A program made the position numbers and the translations under genes. 64,000 nucleotides of DNA from Mucidula mucida (taxonomy: Eukaryota > Basidiomycota > Agaricomycetes > Agaricales > Physalacriaceae). The DNA is taken from NCBI GenBank assembly GCA_015501055.1, contig JADNYV010000099.1:1-64000 (forward strand). The letters are read 5' to 3'. The notes beneath the pieces are model-generated. The model ran no database searches and was not told the DNA's origin. It worked only from the letters and a program-made list of their open reading frames with translations. Shown here piece by piece: positions 13,116 to 23,496 of the stretch; within the stretch, counting starts at the first letter, position 1, and every line of letters starts with the position of its first letter.

Positions 13116-14308
13116 ATGTTCAAATTCGATTTCGAGATTGATGATACCCTGGATGATATCGCGGGGCTCTCCTTTGTTGAAGAACGGCCGCCATTGCCAG
13201 AGGAACAGGGACTGGTAGAAGAGCCATACCAAGATATCCCGTTACAGCATCTTGTGCGCCATTTCTTTTTGAATGTTGATGTCCACTGACACTGTTATTA
13301 AAGAACAGATAGACTGCTTACCGCCACTTATATCGTGCTCGCCTCTGACCATACCGCTCTCTTCCGGCGAGATCATCAGCATTCCGAGGCGGGATCTATT
13401 CGATGCTCGATTCCAAGTGATCAACGAAGAGGACAGCGACAACGCCATTGGCAAAGACGCGGCAGACTTTTTGGATGCGCCTTCGGATCTCGTACATGGC
13501 GTTTACGAAGGCGGGCTAAAGACATGGGAATGCAGTCTGGATCTAGTCGACTATCTTGCCGGAAATATGGATTGTCATCCTGCGGGAAAACGGATACTCG
13601 AGGTCAGTAAAGCCCTACTGTCGTTGTCCATTCCTCATTTCGTTCCTTAGATAGGCTGTGGGACGGCTGTGCCCTCTTTATACCTCATACGCACATTATT
13701 CTCTGGTCCACGGGCAACGAATCCCACCGAAATTCACTTGCAGGACTACAACGCCTCGGTGCTCGAATTAATTACATGTCCGAACATAGTCGTCGCATGG
13801 TGTAAGTCTCGCGTCGAACATCAACATCACCTTTCTAACCAGCGATTTAGACATGTCTGATGCATCCAAACCCTATCGTGAAAGCGCAGCCCCGCTCCTG
13901 GACGATCCAGAAGCAGAACTCCCTCCTGCAGACCCTTCCTCAGCAGCGGATATACCAATAACACCCAAGCTTAAAGCTGCCTTTCTCGCGTCGCTAAAGG
14001 AATATTCAATCAACCTCCGATTTTCATCAGGCTCGTGGCGCACTCTCATTCCCGATCATCGATACGACGTTGTTCTCACATCGGAAACGATATACCGCTC
14101 CGAGAGCGTACCGCCACTGGTTGCGTTGCTGAAATCTTCGTGCTGTCCAAACACCATCTGCCTTGTCGCGGCAAAGGTCTTCTATTTCGGTGTCGGCGGA
14201 GGCATTGCTGCTTTTATCAAAGCCGTGAAAGAGAGCAGTGGCGATTCCAAGGCCGTTTGGGAGAGAAATGCGGGAGTGGGAAGGAAGATCTTACGCATAC
14301 ATTGGTAG
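13116..14308 (+). CDS. HPM1: Histidine protein N-methyltransferase, HPM1/METTL18 type
   Basis: Class I SAM-dependent methyltransferase of the METTL18/Hpm1 family, which methylates a histidine of ribosomal protein uL3. The start MFKFDFEIDD is typical. Motif I reads ILEIGCGTAVPSLYL once a 48-nt intron is removed; motif regions IHLQDYNASVLEL and YDVVLTSETIYRSES follow. Three introns restore the frame at DIPLQHLIDCLPPL, LEIGCG and VVAWYMSDASKP. The end IHW at 14308 fits the family. Intact as assembled. Confidence 0.9.
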
Positions 14309-15530
14309 GACGCCGTGCGTAAGAGTCAAAAACCTACAATCTTGGTCTGCCTGGAGCATGCCAGATCTGCGAATAAATATTATTCAGGTACTCACAAATC
14401 AGGCTCGAGAAACTTCAAGTCTTGTGTTCGAACTTCTCGCCATCGTTAGCACCTTCACAGCCGCTGGAGGCGATGTTGCGCACCATATCTTGCAAGTCGT
14501 TCCAGCGTGAATTTGCTTAACATACTATAGAGAGCATTGGACTCCGGACAGCTTCATCCGTCAAGAGTTCTAGACGCGTACTAATAGTCAAGGTGAGTCC
14601 GGATGAGTGTCGACAGATGTTCGTGATGCAACATAGCTATGTGACAGTGGGGAATGTTATCACCGCGTCTCAGGCAGAAAAACTTGCTTTTACCCACGCG
14701 GTCCTGGTCAAGAGGACACGGTCAATTGCTAATAAGTAAGTAGTTGAAGCAAAAAGGTGCTGTCCTCCCCTGTTAACAGACTGAACTCTCACAGTTGGTC
14801 GAGTGTAGAGCCTCAGTCAGTCCTACATGCCCGTCAGGAGACTCTCGAGCTGGCCAGGCGCCCGTGTTGCTCGGCTAACTACCAGGTAACCTCTGCCTAC
14901 CACATGAGCAAGCCTTGATATACTACTTACTAGTAACACTACACTACGACTAAGTACTACATCAAGGCTTGCTCATACAGTAGGCATCCGCTACCCTGGG
15001 GTATGCGACGCATCGTCGGTCTGGTGCCTAGCTGCAATTATTCAGTCCATCCAGAAAGGATCAGACCACCCATAGTACTTAGGTCAGAATTTGGAGGCCC
15101 ACAAGTAATACTGAGTATTGTACTGTAGACAGAGTATAATATAGGAGCGGCCATCGAGCCTCGGAACTTTGGTGATCGGTGGGGGGCCGGGGCGTGGCGC
15201 GATCTCTCTCAAACCAACACCTGTTCTTATCCGGGAAACCAGGACGAAGAATGGCATCTGCCTGCCCGAAAAACCAAAGCAGCGTAAATTCAAGCCAGGC
15301 ATGCGCGTTTCGCGAGGAGGAGACATTGGTTGTATGCTGGCTTGCGTTCCCGCATCTAAGTAGTCTACACAACTCATTTCGCCCTTCACCAGCACCCCTT
15401 CCCCACGATAACGGCCACCTGCTGAGCAAACATGAGGATCGACGTCAATGTAGCAGGCCAATTGCAGACTGATGCCAATGGATGATGACTTACCTGACAC
15501 GTAGATCTCCAAGTCGATGGTGAGCTAGTA
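14309..15530. other. Intergenic region containing a MITE
   Basis: About 1.2 kb between HPM1 and the kinase-like gene. It holds the 120-bp palindromic element at 14882-15001, listed separately. The remaining open frames look non-coding. Confidence 0.45.
14882..15001. mobile_element. 120-bp MITE-like palindrome flanked by TA
   Basis: Left arm 14904-14919 (ATGAGCAAGCCTTGAT) and right arm 14961-14976 are perfect 16-bp inverted repeats. The inversion continues imperfectly to the ends: CCAGGTAACCTCTGCC on the left, and CCCCAGGGTAGCGGATGCC when the right end is read on the minus strand. TA dinucleotides lie immediately outside both ends (14880-14881 and 15002-15003), as expected for elements that duplicate TA. 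The ends resemble those of the larger element at 46834-54150 (CCAGGTAACCTGACCTACTA, ATGAGCAAGC, ACAGTAGG), so both probably use the same transposase. No coding capacity. Confidence 0.72.
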
Positions 15531-16502
15531 TCAGGTATGCTTTCTCTTGAGCTCTCGCGGAAGACCTGTTTCAGTAATAAGATCAATGGTCATTAAACGA
15601 AACGCCTAGTAATTGTTTACCGATATCATTTGTGCCAAACGGAACCAAGAAGTAGGAAGCTTTCATCATCGCGTTGAGATTCTTTGATGCCGGATACTTG
15701 ACATGACGCGCCACCTGCAGAGTAAAATTGTCGTGTGCGGCAGCCAGCGCGAAAGCAAAGAAGGAAGGCGGCAAGAAACATGTAGCCTCAAAGTCGAGTG
15801 CCACTATCTTACCATTTAGGACTTTGATGAAGTTGGCGCGATTCATGTCGCAGGGACAAAGACGTAGACCATCGCGAACCTCTTCATCGAAGCTGACGCG
15901 TTGGGTCGCGCCCATATTTGCGAGAATCTGGGATTCCCTCGATTCAGCAAGGCGTACGGCGAACAGAGAGAAAATATTCGTACGCCGTTAACATGCTTCT
16001 CCAACACCTTAACCGTGTTATAGGTAACAGAAGATTCCCAATCGACAAAGAAGCGGTGTATGATAGGACCTCCACCGACAGGTCCGGGCGCAGTGGTCGG
16101 GCCTGTAAGGCTGATGAGAGACTCCATGGCAGCAGCGACCTGTTGAGCATCACGGTTGTCACATTCAGAACCATCGATGTACTCCATGACGATATAGCCG
16201 CAGCCCTTGTGGCGAAAAGCTTGATAGACCACGGGAATCCGCACGGCGGCATCGGGGCCGGCGTTGAGGACTTTGCCAACCCAGTCCTAGATCACGTGAC
16301 GTCAAACAATCTCCAGTTCTGGGAAACACCTACCACGAAATCCTGCGAAAAAATCTTCACCCATATGGTTAACAGTTAGTAACACGCAGCCTGGGAGAAA
16401 CGGCCTCATTTTAACCACGACGATTTCCACACAGGATGATGCCTGGCACCAATCGCGTGGCGCAACATCCAGACAGGCGCGTCGTGGGTGATAGCGTAGC
16501 AT
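15531..16502 (-). CDS. Kinase-like (aminoglycoside phosphotransferase-type) fold protein
   Basis: Resembles the small kinase-like/APH proteins abundant in agaricomycetes; substrate unknown. Readable parts: a beta-strand with the ATP-binding lysine (EIVVVKM), KVLNAGPDAAVRIPVVYQAF, hinge GYIVMEYIDG, then after an intron a catalytic-loop-like segment LCPCDMNRANFI and the metal-binding segment VALDFEATCFLPPSF. The final exon, after an intron with donor GTAAAC, reads GLPRELKRKHT and stops at 15531. Asn and Asp of the catalytic and metal loops are present. The N-terminal exons are uncertain: between 16260 and 16430 the model needs a 9-nt exon (GATTTCGTG) between two introns, or the gene is slightly damaged there. 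The start codon is not settled. Confidence 0.6.
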
Positions 16503-16807
16503 CTGGCATAGCTACTCTCGTTACAATTAGAAACAAGAGGGAAATGGCTATCTCATGCCATCTGAATTCCGCATGGTGGCTACCAATGATATTATCCGCG
16601 CGGGAATCCAAGTACTAAGTGACCACATGTTATGCGCAGAAGGAACATCTTTAGTTCATCCTGCTTGTATTGTTCAACTATTCGTATTTGAGCCATACAG
16701 ATGACATGGTAATAATTCTACATTTGTTGGGATACTAAAAGTACAATGATTTGGTTGCTTCAAACTTCCAATTCGTCCAGTGTCCTCTGAGCTGCGTGTG
16801 GGAAAGA
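16503..16807. other. Intergenic
   Basis: Upstream of the kinase-like gene and downstream of the DUF3429 gene. No feature recognised. Confidence 0.4.
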
Positions 16808-18024
16808 CTAATCCTGCTGCTCACTGGCAGCCTCTTTGCCACCTTCAGGCTGCGCCTCGTGCTTTTTGATCACGATGAAACCAGGCTCCCCGTAAGTCTT
16901 CTGGGGAACAGCTTCAATCGGCCCCTTGACCATTCTTTCGCGTTCAGGCAGCAATTCCCTCCTCTGCTGGCGAATAAGCTCAAGGTCGTGGGAGAGGAAT
17001 CCATGCCCAGCGACAGGTCCGTAGTAGGATGTTCCCGCGAGCGAACCAATAATGCTTCGACGAAGATGAGACAGCGAACAAACGAGGAAAGCATTCCACA
17101 CACCATGTGCCGACAAGGATAGAGAGATAGAATCGATACTGAGAGTACCATTTCGGTGCTGAAGATAATCTTGTCAGAAGCAAGGCGGCATCGAGAAGAC
17201 TACATACCCCAGCCGTTGCTGGTCGCCTTCGCGTCGGCGTACCACAGACCCGTGAAACCTACCCACTGAACGGCGAGCGCTGTCATCGGCTGCAGAGCGA
17301 GTGTAGGCCATGCAAATAGGACTGGTGCGGCACCCAACGCTAAACGACTGTATCCCTTCTGACCGCCGTATCCAGCGAACTCCATACCCCAATGTAGCGC
17401 GCCTACAAACGCATAAGCCACGGACTGGGAACATGAAGATAAAATGTACCCAAAAAGGAGAGCATCACAGCGCCATATGTCACTTGAACATTCAAGGCTT
17501 GGTCAAAAATGTTCAACGCCACACCAGGATCGATGTTGGTAGAGACACCCGTGGCCGCCGCACCGGCTTGATGCGCAAGGTACACGGTAGTAGCAGATGC
17601 ACCAAGGTACGGCAGACCGCCTTACGCTACCATGAGCGAAGCGGACAAGCAGCCAGGGCGAGTGTACACACCAGCGAGACCAAACACCATGACTGGTTTA
17701 GGAACGTCATGTGCAATAGACCGGGTGATGCCAATCTATGAGGCGTTAGACGATGCAGACATCTAGGTTGGATAAACGACATACAAAGGTGGAATCAGTC
17801 ACGGCATCTCTGGTCATGTTCCCACCAGCGATGGTCTTGGCGAGGTCGGCAGCAGCATTGCCCGTCTCTTCTCTGACATTGGTGGCGGCGTGTTCGAACG
17901 ACTGACTCGCGGGCCTGTTGGAGACTGTGCTTGCCACCTGGCGTGCCTGCAGGAAAAGCGGGGTCGCACTTGGACGCGCAGAGCGCAACGTGGAAAACAT
18001 AGAGCGGTGTAAGATGGAGGACAT
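16808..18024 (-). CDS. DUF3429 family mitochondrial membrane protein
   Basis: Multi-pass membrane protein of the DUF3429 family (related to animal TMEM69); biochemical role unknown. The start MSSILHRSMFSTLRSARPS is Arg/Ser-rich without acidic residues, a likely mitochondrial presequence. The body has hydrophobic segments in family order: GLAGGLPYLGASATTVYLAH, VTYGAVMLSFLGALHWGMEF, LGAAPVLFAWPTLAL and QYRFYLSILVGT. The C-terminal tail is hydrophilic (YGEPGFIVIKK) and ends at 16808. Short introns restore the frame at each junction; one uses an unusual GTAAG acceptor near 17627. Intact as assembled. Confidence 0.82.
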
Positions 18025-18449
18025 GGTGGTTATTGTAAGACTCGTTTCCCATGACTTGCATCTTATAGGTCTGAGACTGATGACCTCACTTCTGTGTCAC
18101 ATCGGCTTCGACTGAGACACCATCAACTATGCGTCATTTTTGGCTGCCTTAGACGCGGGAAACTCCTATAGTGTCCACACGCGACGTGTACACCTCGCGA
18201 ACACGATGTTCAAAGCGAAAAGGCTCACTGACTGGCTCTAATTATACTATCATCATGAGCACGAGACTTGTTTCAAAGAATCATACCCTGAATTCAAGTC
18301 AATTGACGCTCACCTTAGTACATCATGATCAGCGCCGTCTCTCCACAAAGCGCCACACCGAAAAACCCATTTGACCAAAACTTGGAGATGAATGATGGGC
18401 TGCATAACAAAGTCAGTTTACGAGAATTCATTCGAGCAAACATACAACA

Positions 18450-19449
18450 TCATATTATCTTCAACTTCGATGTCAATTCCTTCAACTCCTTCTTCTCCTC
18501 TTCCACTGCTCGATGCCGTTCAGCAATGGTATCTACCATCCGTCCAAGTACACTCTGTCTCCCCACACAAGTCCTTACGCACGCCGCATACCACACGAGC
18601 TTCTTCTGCGCTTTGGGTTTCCGCACAAATGCGTCGTGCAGATCACCTAGCATGCGGAGCGCATTATCCTGGGGATGAATCCCGGCTTCTGTAACGACGT
18701 GCGGCCGGAGCAGGACCAATGCGTCGGAAAGGAGAGAAGATGCCGGTACATCCTTTGACGAAAGTGAAGTAATCACGTCGTCGATGGACGCGAATACCAA
18801 CGTCGAATTGGTCTCCGTGATAAAAGGAAGGAGGGTACTCAAGAGACCGGGCGCCTCTTCCGAGTCCGTAACGGACGAGATTACGAGGTGCCGACAAACG
18901 TAGGCGTACGAGATCGATATGGCGAATAGGTTGTGCATAATCCCAATGTCAGGATTAGGTTTCAAAATAGCAGGGATATCAGGTAGTGGTGGCTTGGATT
19001 CAGAGTCCGTTCCCTCCCACCATGGCGTAAAAGACAGCACGGAGAATGGGGATGCAAGAAATCGGGCGCGTTCGTCTGGAGTGAGACGCTCCCAAAGCGC
19101 GTCCGTGTCGTCCAAGTCCAGGCCAGCAAACCGGGCTTCTGTATCCATTTCGCTCTCATCATCATCATCATCTGGCGCCTCCTCCAGTCGCTTAAGCATC
19201 TCCATCATCTTCACTCGCTCCTCCGCTTTAGCCGTCGCACCCTCCGTTGTGATCTCCTTCCGATAAAATCCCTCAGAGCATTCACCATGGGTAGGATTCC
19301 GAAAACATTCTAGTGAACAGTACGGGGCATTGCAGGATGGACAAGTGTATTTTGCTATTTGTCTGTTACATCTGCAGAGAGGATTAACAATGGAATGAAA
19401 TAAAGGTGGCAACTTGCAATTTACAAACAAGGTCAGAAGGAGATGCCAT
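18450..19449 (-). CDS. HIT-type zinc finger protein, ZNHIT2-like
   Basis: Zinc-finger HIT protein. Relatives act in assembly of large complexes with the R2TP chaperone (ZNHIT2) or in snoRNP biogenesis. The finger reads CKLCNRQIAKYTCPSC, then APYCSLECF, then HGECSEGFY, with the standard CxxC pairs. This depends on a GC-AG intron (19372-19417, donor GCAAGT) after a short first exon MASPSDLVCK; without it the first CxxC pair is lost. The C-terminal part has an acidic run (DDDDDESEMDTE) and SFTPWWEG, then a helical region ending KLKII. I favour ZNHIT2 from the WW motif and length, but other ZNHIT members are possible. Confidence 0.8.
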
Positions 19450-20011
19450 CTAGATGAGAAGATTTGGTCAGTCGCCGTGCTGAGGAAAATGTTCACTGTA
19501 CATGGTTGCGTATCTATCCAGATGTCGTGGTCCAAGAAAAGTTAAAGGTTCTATTTTGAGAAGCCTTCGTCACGCCTGTGACATAAATTTCATTAGGAAA
19601 CAAATAGTTTCTTCTTAACTCTTGTGGCCCATGTACAAGGTCTGTGGATAGCTAAGTAGATATATTTCAACCTGCATCTAGCCCATAAAGAATACAGCAG
19701 GGTCCGTACTACAATAACTGTACTGCTACGGTACCGAATCCCATCCCAACATTGTTGACACAGGTCAAGGTACGCCCGGATTAAGTCTAGTGGGAAGGAT
19801 GAACACAGTCCTTGGTGATATTTCGGTTGCTTTTCAGACAGAGGGGTTATCAAGTTGGAAAGGAGCAGAAACATGAACTGATTATTCCACATACTAAAGT
19901 CGCGTCTGATGTATTGATCACACGATGCTTGACACCAACGACAACAACATAATAATACACGCCTATGTAAAAGATGAAGCAACACATGTACAATCGAATG
20001 GTCGAAGAGTG
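19450..20011. other. Intergenic
   Basis: 562 bp between two minus-strand genes. The open frames present have no family similarity or plausible codon pattern. Confidence 0.4.
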
Positions 20012-21246
20012 TCAGTAGCCCAAGCTAACGCTGCGTGCTCTCGTGTACGAGCTACCCGATCTCGGATACGGGGGTGGAGAAGGCCGGGGAGAGGGCAGAG
20101 TACCTCCTGGCGTGTGTAGCTGTGGGATCTCTAATGAATGTAGCTCTTGATGCGAAGAATGATTTTGGTTGAGGTTTACATGGTTTGGAATGGCAGCGTT
20201 CTGGATAGCTGCCTCCCAGGCCGTCCGTAAAGGGCCGGCGTCTTTCCTCACGTTGGTTTCTATAATCATGTTCTCCATCTCCTGCGCCAGTCCCTCCATT
20301 GCACCTTCGTCCACCTCGGTGATAGGGCGGAGACGTTTATGCTCCGGGAAAGATGAAGACGGCTGTATAGAATGGAGTTCGGTTTGTAGCAGTATCGTCG
20401 CTTCACGGTTGGCAATTTGGGATAAAGTGGTAACCTTGTCCGGCGGCGCAGGAGGAGGGAGAAAAAGAGTAGGCGCGACACGGCTTAGAGCCATGGAGAG
20501 GAAAAGGAAGAGCTGGTGCAGAAAGAGGACGTGCTGGTACGCCACGCGCCGGGGGAACAAAGAGTTGAGAAAAGCGGTGCTCGTATCAGGCGATGAAGCC
20601 CAGACGGACGCGTCAAAGGAAGAGGAGTGGGAGCTAGTAGGACGGCGACTTCCATTACTAGAAAGCCTACGAACAGCAGATATCGCCAGAACGCCACTGG
20701 TGAGGGTCTGCCAATGGATGACAGGACGAAGAGTGTCAGCAATGTGACGATATGATATCCCACTGAACGCAATAGTCCATGATGGAGGTATTCCCGCGGG
20801 GTGGATAGACGAGACCATTGGAGGACGTCAGGTCCAAAGCGGTCGTATGCAAAGCGGACAACCGGATCCTTGAGGGCTTCAAAGGCATCGCGTGCATACA
20901 TGAACGCCTGCTCGCCATTAGCACCCACTTTATCTGGATGGTATCGCTTGGCGAACGCTCTAAACGCCACACGTAGTCCGCTTTCATCTACCGCCCGCTC
21001 TACACCCAAGAGCTCATAAAAGTTTGGTTCGACTCCACGTGCGCCTTGGATGAGGTTGTAGGCGAGATACGCCAGGACGACAAAGGCGAATGTGAAGCGG
21101 TAGTGCTGGACATAGGTAGGTGTACGTGGTTGAGGCGGATTGGGTATGAGCATGGGCTGTGAATGCAGGAATGTGAGGAGATGGCGGGTAATCAGGTCAG
21201 GCAAGTAGGCCCAGCCGACCAGAGAGAAGAGGGTATTGATGGCCAT
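20012..21246 (-). CDS. Membrane-anchored DnaJ (J-domain) protein
   Basis: J-protein likely anchored in the ER or another membrane. After two N-terminal hydrophobic segments (FSLVGWAYL; FTFAFVVLAYLAYNLI), a complete J domain reads NFYELLGVERAVDESGLRVAF, KRYHPDK (HPD motif) and ARDAFEALKDPVVRFAYDRFG. More hydrophobic segments follow (HIVTLLTLFVLSSIG). At 20540-20660 the conserved reading moves to another frame (FPRRVAYQHVLFLHQLFLFLS). A 41-nt GTTCGT...CTACTAG intron would fix the frame but removes part of a membrane helix; a 1-nt indel is the alternative. The Pro/Ser-rich tail ends at 20012. Partner Hsp70 unknown. Confidence 0.72.
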
Positions 21247-21500
21247 CGTCTGTATCGTTGACTATGACGGGTAGTCATCGACCGCGACGGTGGCCAGGTG
21301 ATGGTTCAACTCAAAGTCGTTCACGTTTGCGATCGCCCTCGAAGATTACTTAAGCGGTTTATTTGTACCATTCAGCCTTTTTTGACACTACCAGTACATG
21401 TCAGTCTACTAAGCGGTCGTCGCCCAATGGTATCGCCGCCATCGGTCAAAATACCACCGTATTGTTTGTCGTCTTCATCTGCCGGTCCTCTTCAGCCCAG

Positions 21501-23318
21501 TCATCCCTCGCTAGTCGCCTCACTTTCGATCACCTCAGTGACGTGCAAAATGGTTCGCTGCATGCCATCGAACAAGCACTGAATAAACGATTCATGATTA
21601 CCATTGGATGCCTAACCGAAGAATAAGCACCAGCGCAGATAGATCTACAATTGATCAAGCCTCACATGATGTATGGCGTCGAAATAGCGTCCCCGCATGT
21701 CGAAAGGAATGGATATTGGCGGATAACCATGTCGAAGGAGTGGAATCGATGCAATAAACCGGGTGATGCTACCATTGCCATCCTTCAAAGCTATTGGTGA
21801 CCTGACCAGGAAGAAACCACCCTTAATAACTCACATTGAAGGGATGACAAGTGGCTAGAACTAGATGAAGCCAGCTCGCGGCGGCGAAGGGGTTGACATT
21901 AACATCTTGTAGCATGTTCTAGTCATACGTCGGTCTATCGAAACTCTGAAAGTAAGTTAGGACTGACCTTCGCCCGTTCACAAATGTCGAAAACCTCGTC
22001 ATCTACTAGCAACGGAGGGCAGCATAGAGCTGTACCCAGTCGCTTTGTGCCCGGAACGCAAGTTCCAACAAAGACAGACCGTCGAGTGACACTGCGCGTA
22101 AACCCGGCAGGAACGAATACGCCCCAGAAACGCGCAGTGTCCATGACACGGCGGTGTACTTCACATATGCCTTCTGGGGATAGCTTGTCCAAGTCGTTCA
22201 CCAGTTCCTGCAAATAAGTGTATGTCTTCGTGCGAGTCAGGTTACAATTCGTTGCAGGAATGAGCTGAGGAAGCGCACTGCAAGGGTGTCATTCAAGATT
22301 AATTTGATCGCAGATCGGTCATGAAGTCGACTTTGGGGACGGGTGTTTACGACACCTTCTGCAATACCTCTTTTAATGAGGTCTTGGGAAGCCTACATAA
22401 TACCAAGTTGAAAAACGCTTCACTTGGAGAATTCTCGAACCTTACTCCGATGCTTAATAGGAAGGCGCTTTCGATATGATTTGTTTCGATTGCCATGGAG
22501 GACAGGTAAGCATCGAACAGCTTTGATCCTTGCGGGAATAGATCATGCCATTGGCGCTTGAGTTCCTCGCACCCCGATGGCAGAGGAACGGTAAGTGGGA
22601 CTGCATGTTCCAAAGCTCTCTTCCATGGTTGGATAATGGGCGCTATAACACAGTTGAGACACAAAAGCGATGAATTTCACATAACCAACCAAGAGCCCCA
22701 AGGTCGTGGTTCACTTTCGCATCGTCTTTGAACATTTTTTCGACTTCTTGAATATGTTCGTCTAGATCTTTGTCGTAGAGATCTAAAGCAGCTAGCTGCC
22801 GAAAAGCCTACATCATATCAACACGGAACGTCGACTCTAAATTCGTCAGATCGTGCTCACCTCTTGATCATAGGCGAGAGCGGTTCCAGGATCTGTGAAC
22901 TGATATACGGCAGCAAGTCTGAGCAGGATCCAAGGATTGCCTGGGTAGGTCGTCCTCAACAGTCCCTCAAATTGACGAACTGTCGCTTCCAAAGTCGGCG
23001 CAGGATGAGCAGGAACGCTAGGATCGGGCGGGTTCTGGGGGCTATATTAGGCGTAAGATGTTGTGAAAGACCTACTACACTCACATCGAGATACGGAATC
23101 GAGACATAACCTATAGGCCTCATGATGGTTAGAAGCAAGAGATGTGCCCAATCCAAATCTTGAACACTGTTCCCACGAACAATCCCCCTCCAATTATATG
23201 AAGGCTTCCAGTTCGTCTTGACAGCGCCTGCGTCGCAGCGTCGTCGAGCGACAGTATGAAGAGTGTCGTTCCTGCCACCGACAAGCTCGTTGCCAGCAAG
23301 ACAAACTCACACTCACAT
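21501..23318 (-). CDS. Fic-domain (AMPylation-type) protein
   Basis: Fic/DOC family protein; relatives transfer AMP or other phosphate-containing groups to protein side chains. About eight small exons give an N-terminal helical part (GNPWILLRLAAVYQF, LAYDQEAFRQLAALDLYDKD) resembling the region before the Fic core in fungal homologues. An inhibitory-helix-like stretch follows (SSMAIETNHIESAFLLS). The Fic core reads LSPEGICEVHRRVMDTARFWGVFVPAGF, FAAASWLHLVLATCHPF and DGNGSITRFIASIPL. The motif is HPFNDGNGS-ITR: catalytic His present, but the first Arg of the usual HPFxxGN(G/K)RxxR is Ser. The start codon appears split by an intron (AT at 23317-23318, G at 23271); ATG 23123 is the alternative. 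The last exon junction is weak. Confidence 0.75.
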
Positions 23319-23496
23319 GACTTTCACGATCACAGCGAAACAATGCAGATGGGTATTGTTGTATGTGATCATGATGCGCAACAAAAAAGGAGAGGACAAA
23401 ACGCGAAAGAAAGAAGCTCAAACAGATATACAACCAAAAAGAAGAAAGAAAACAAAACCACTCATAAATAATTTAATGTAAATCGTCGTCCCAAAA

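Noticed and set aside
21775..21830. Fic motif apparently lacking the catalytic His (reading SPIALKDGNG)
   Set aside because: That reading runs through an intron. Using donor GTGAGT and acceptor TTTGAAG joins CHPFN to DGNGS, so the His is present.
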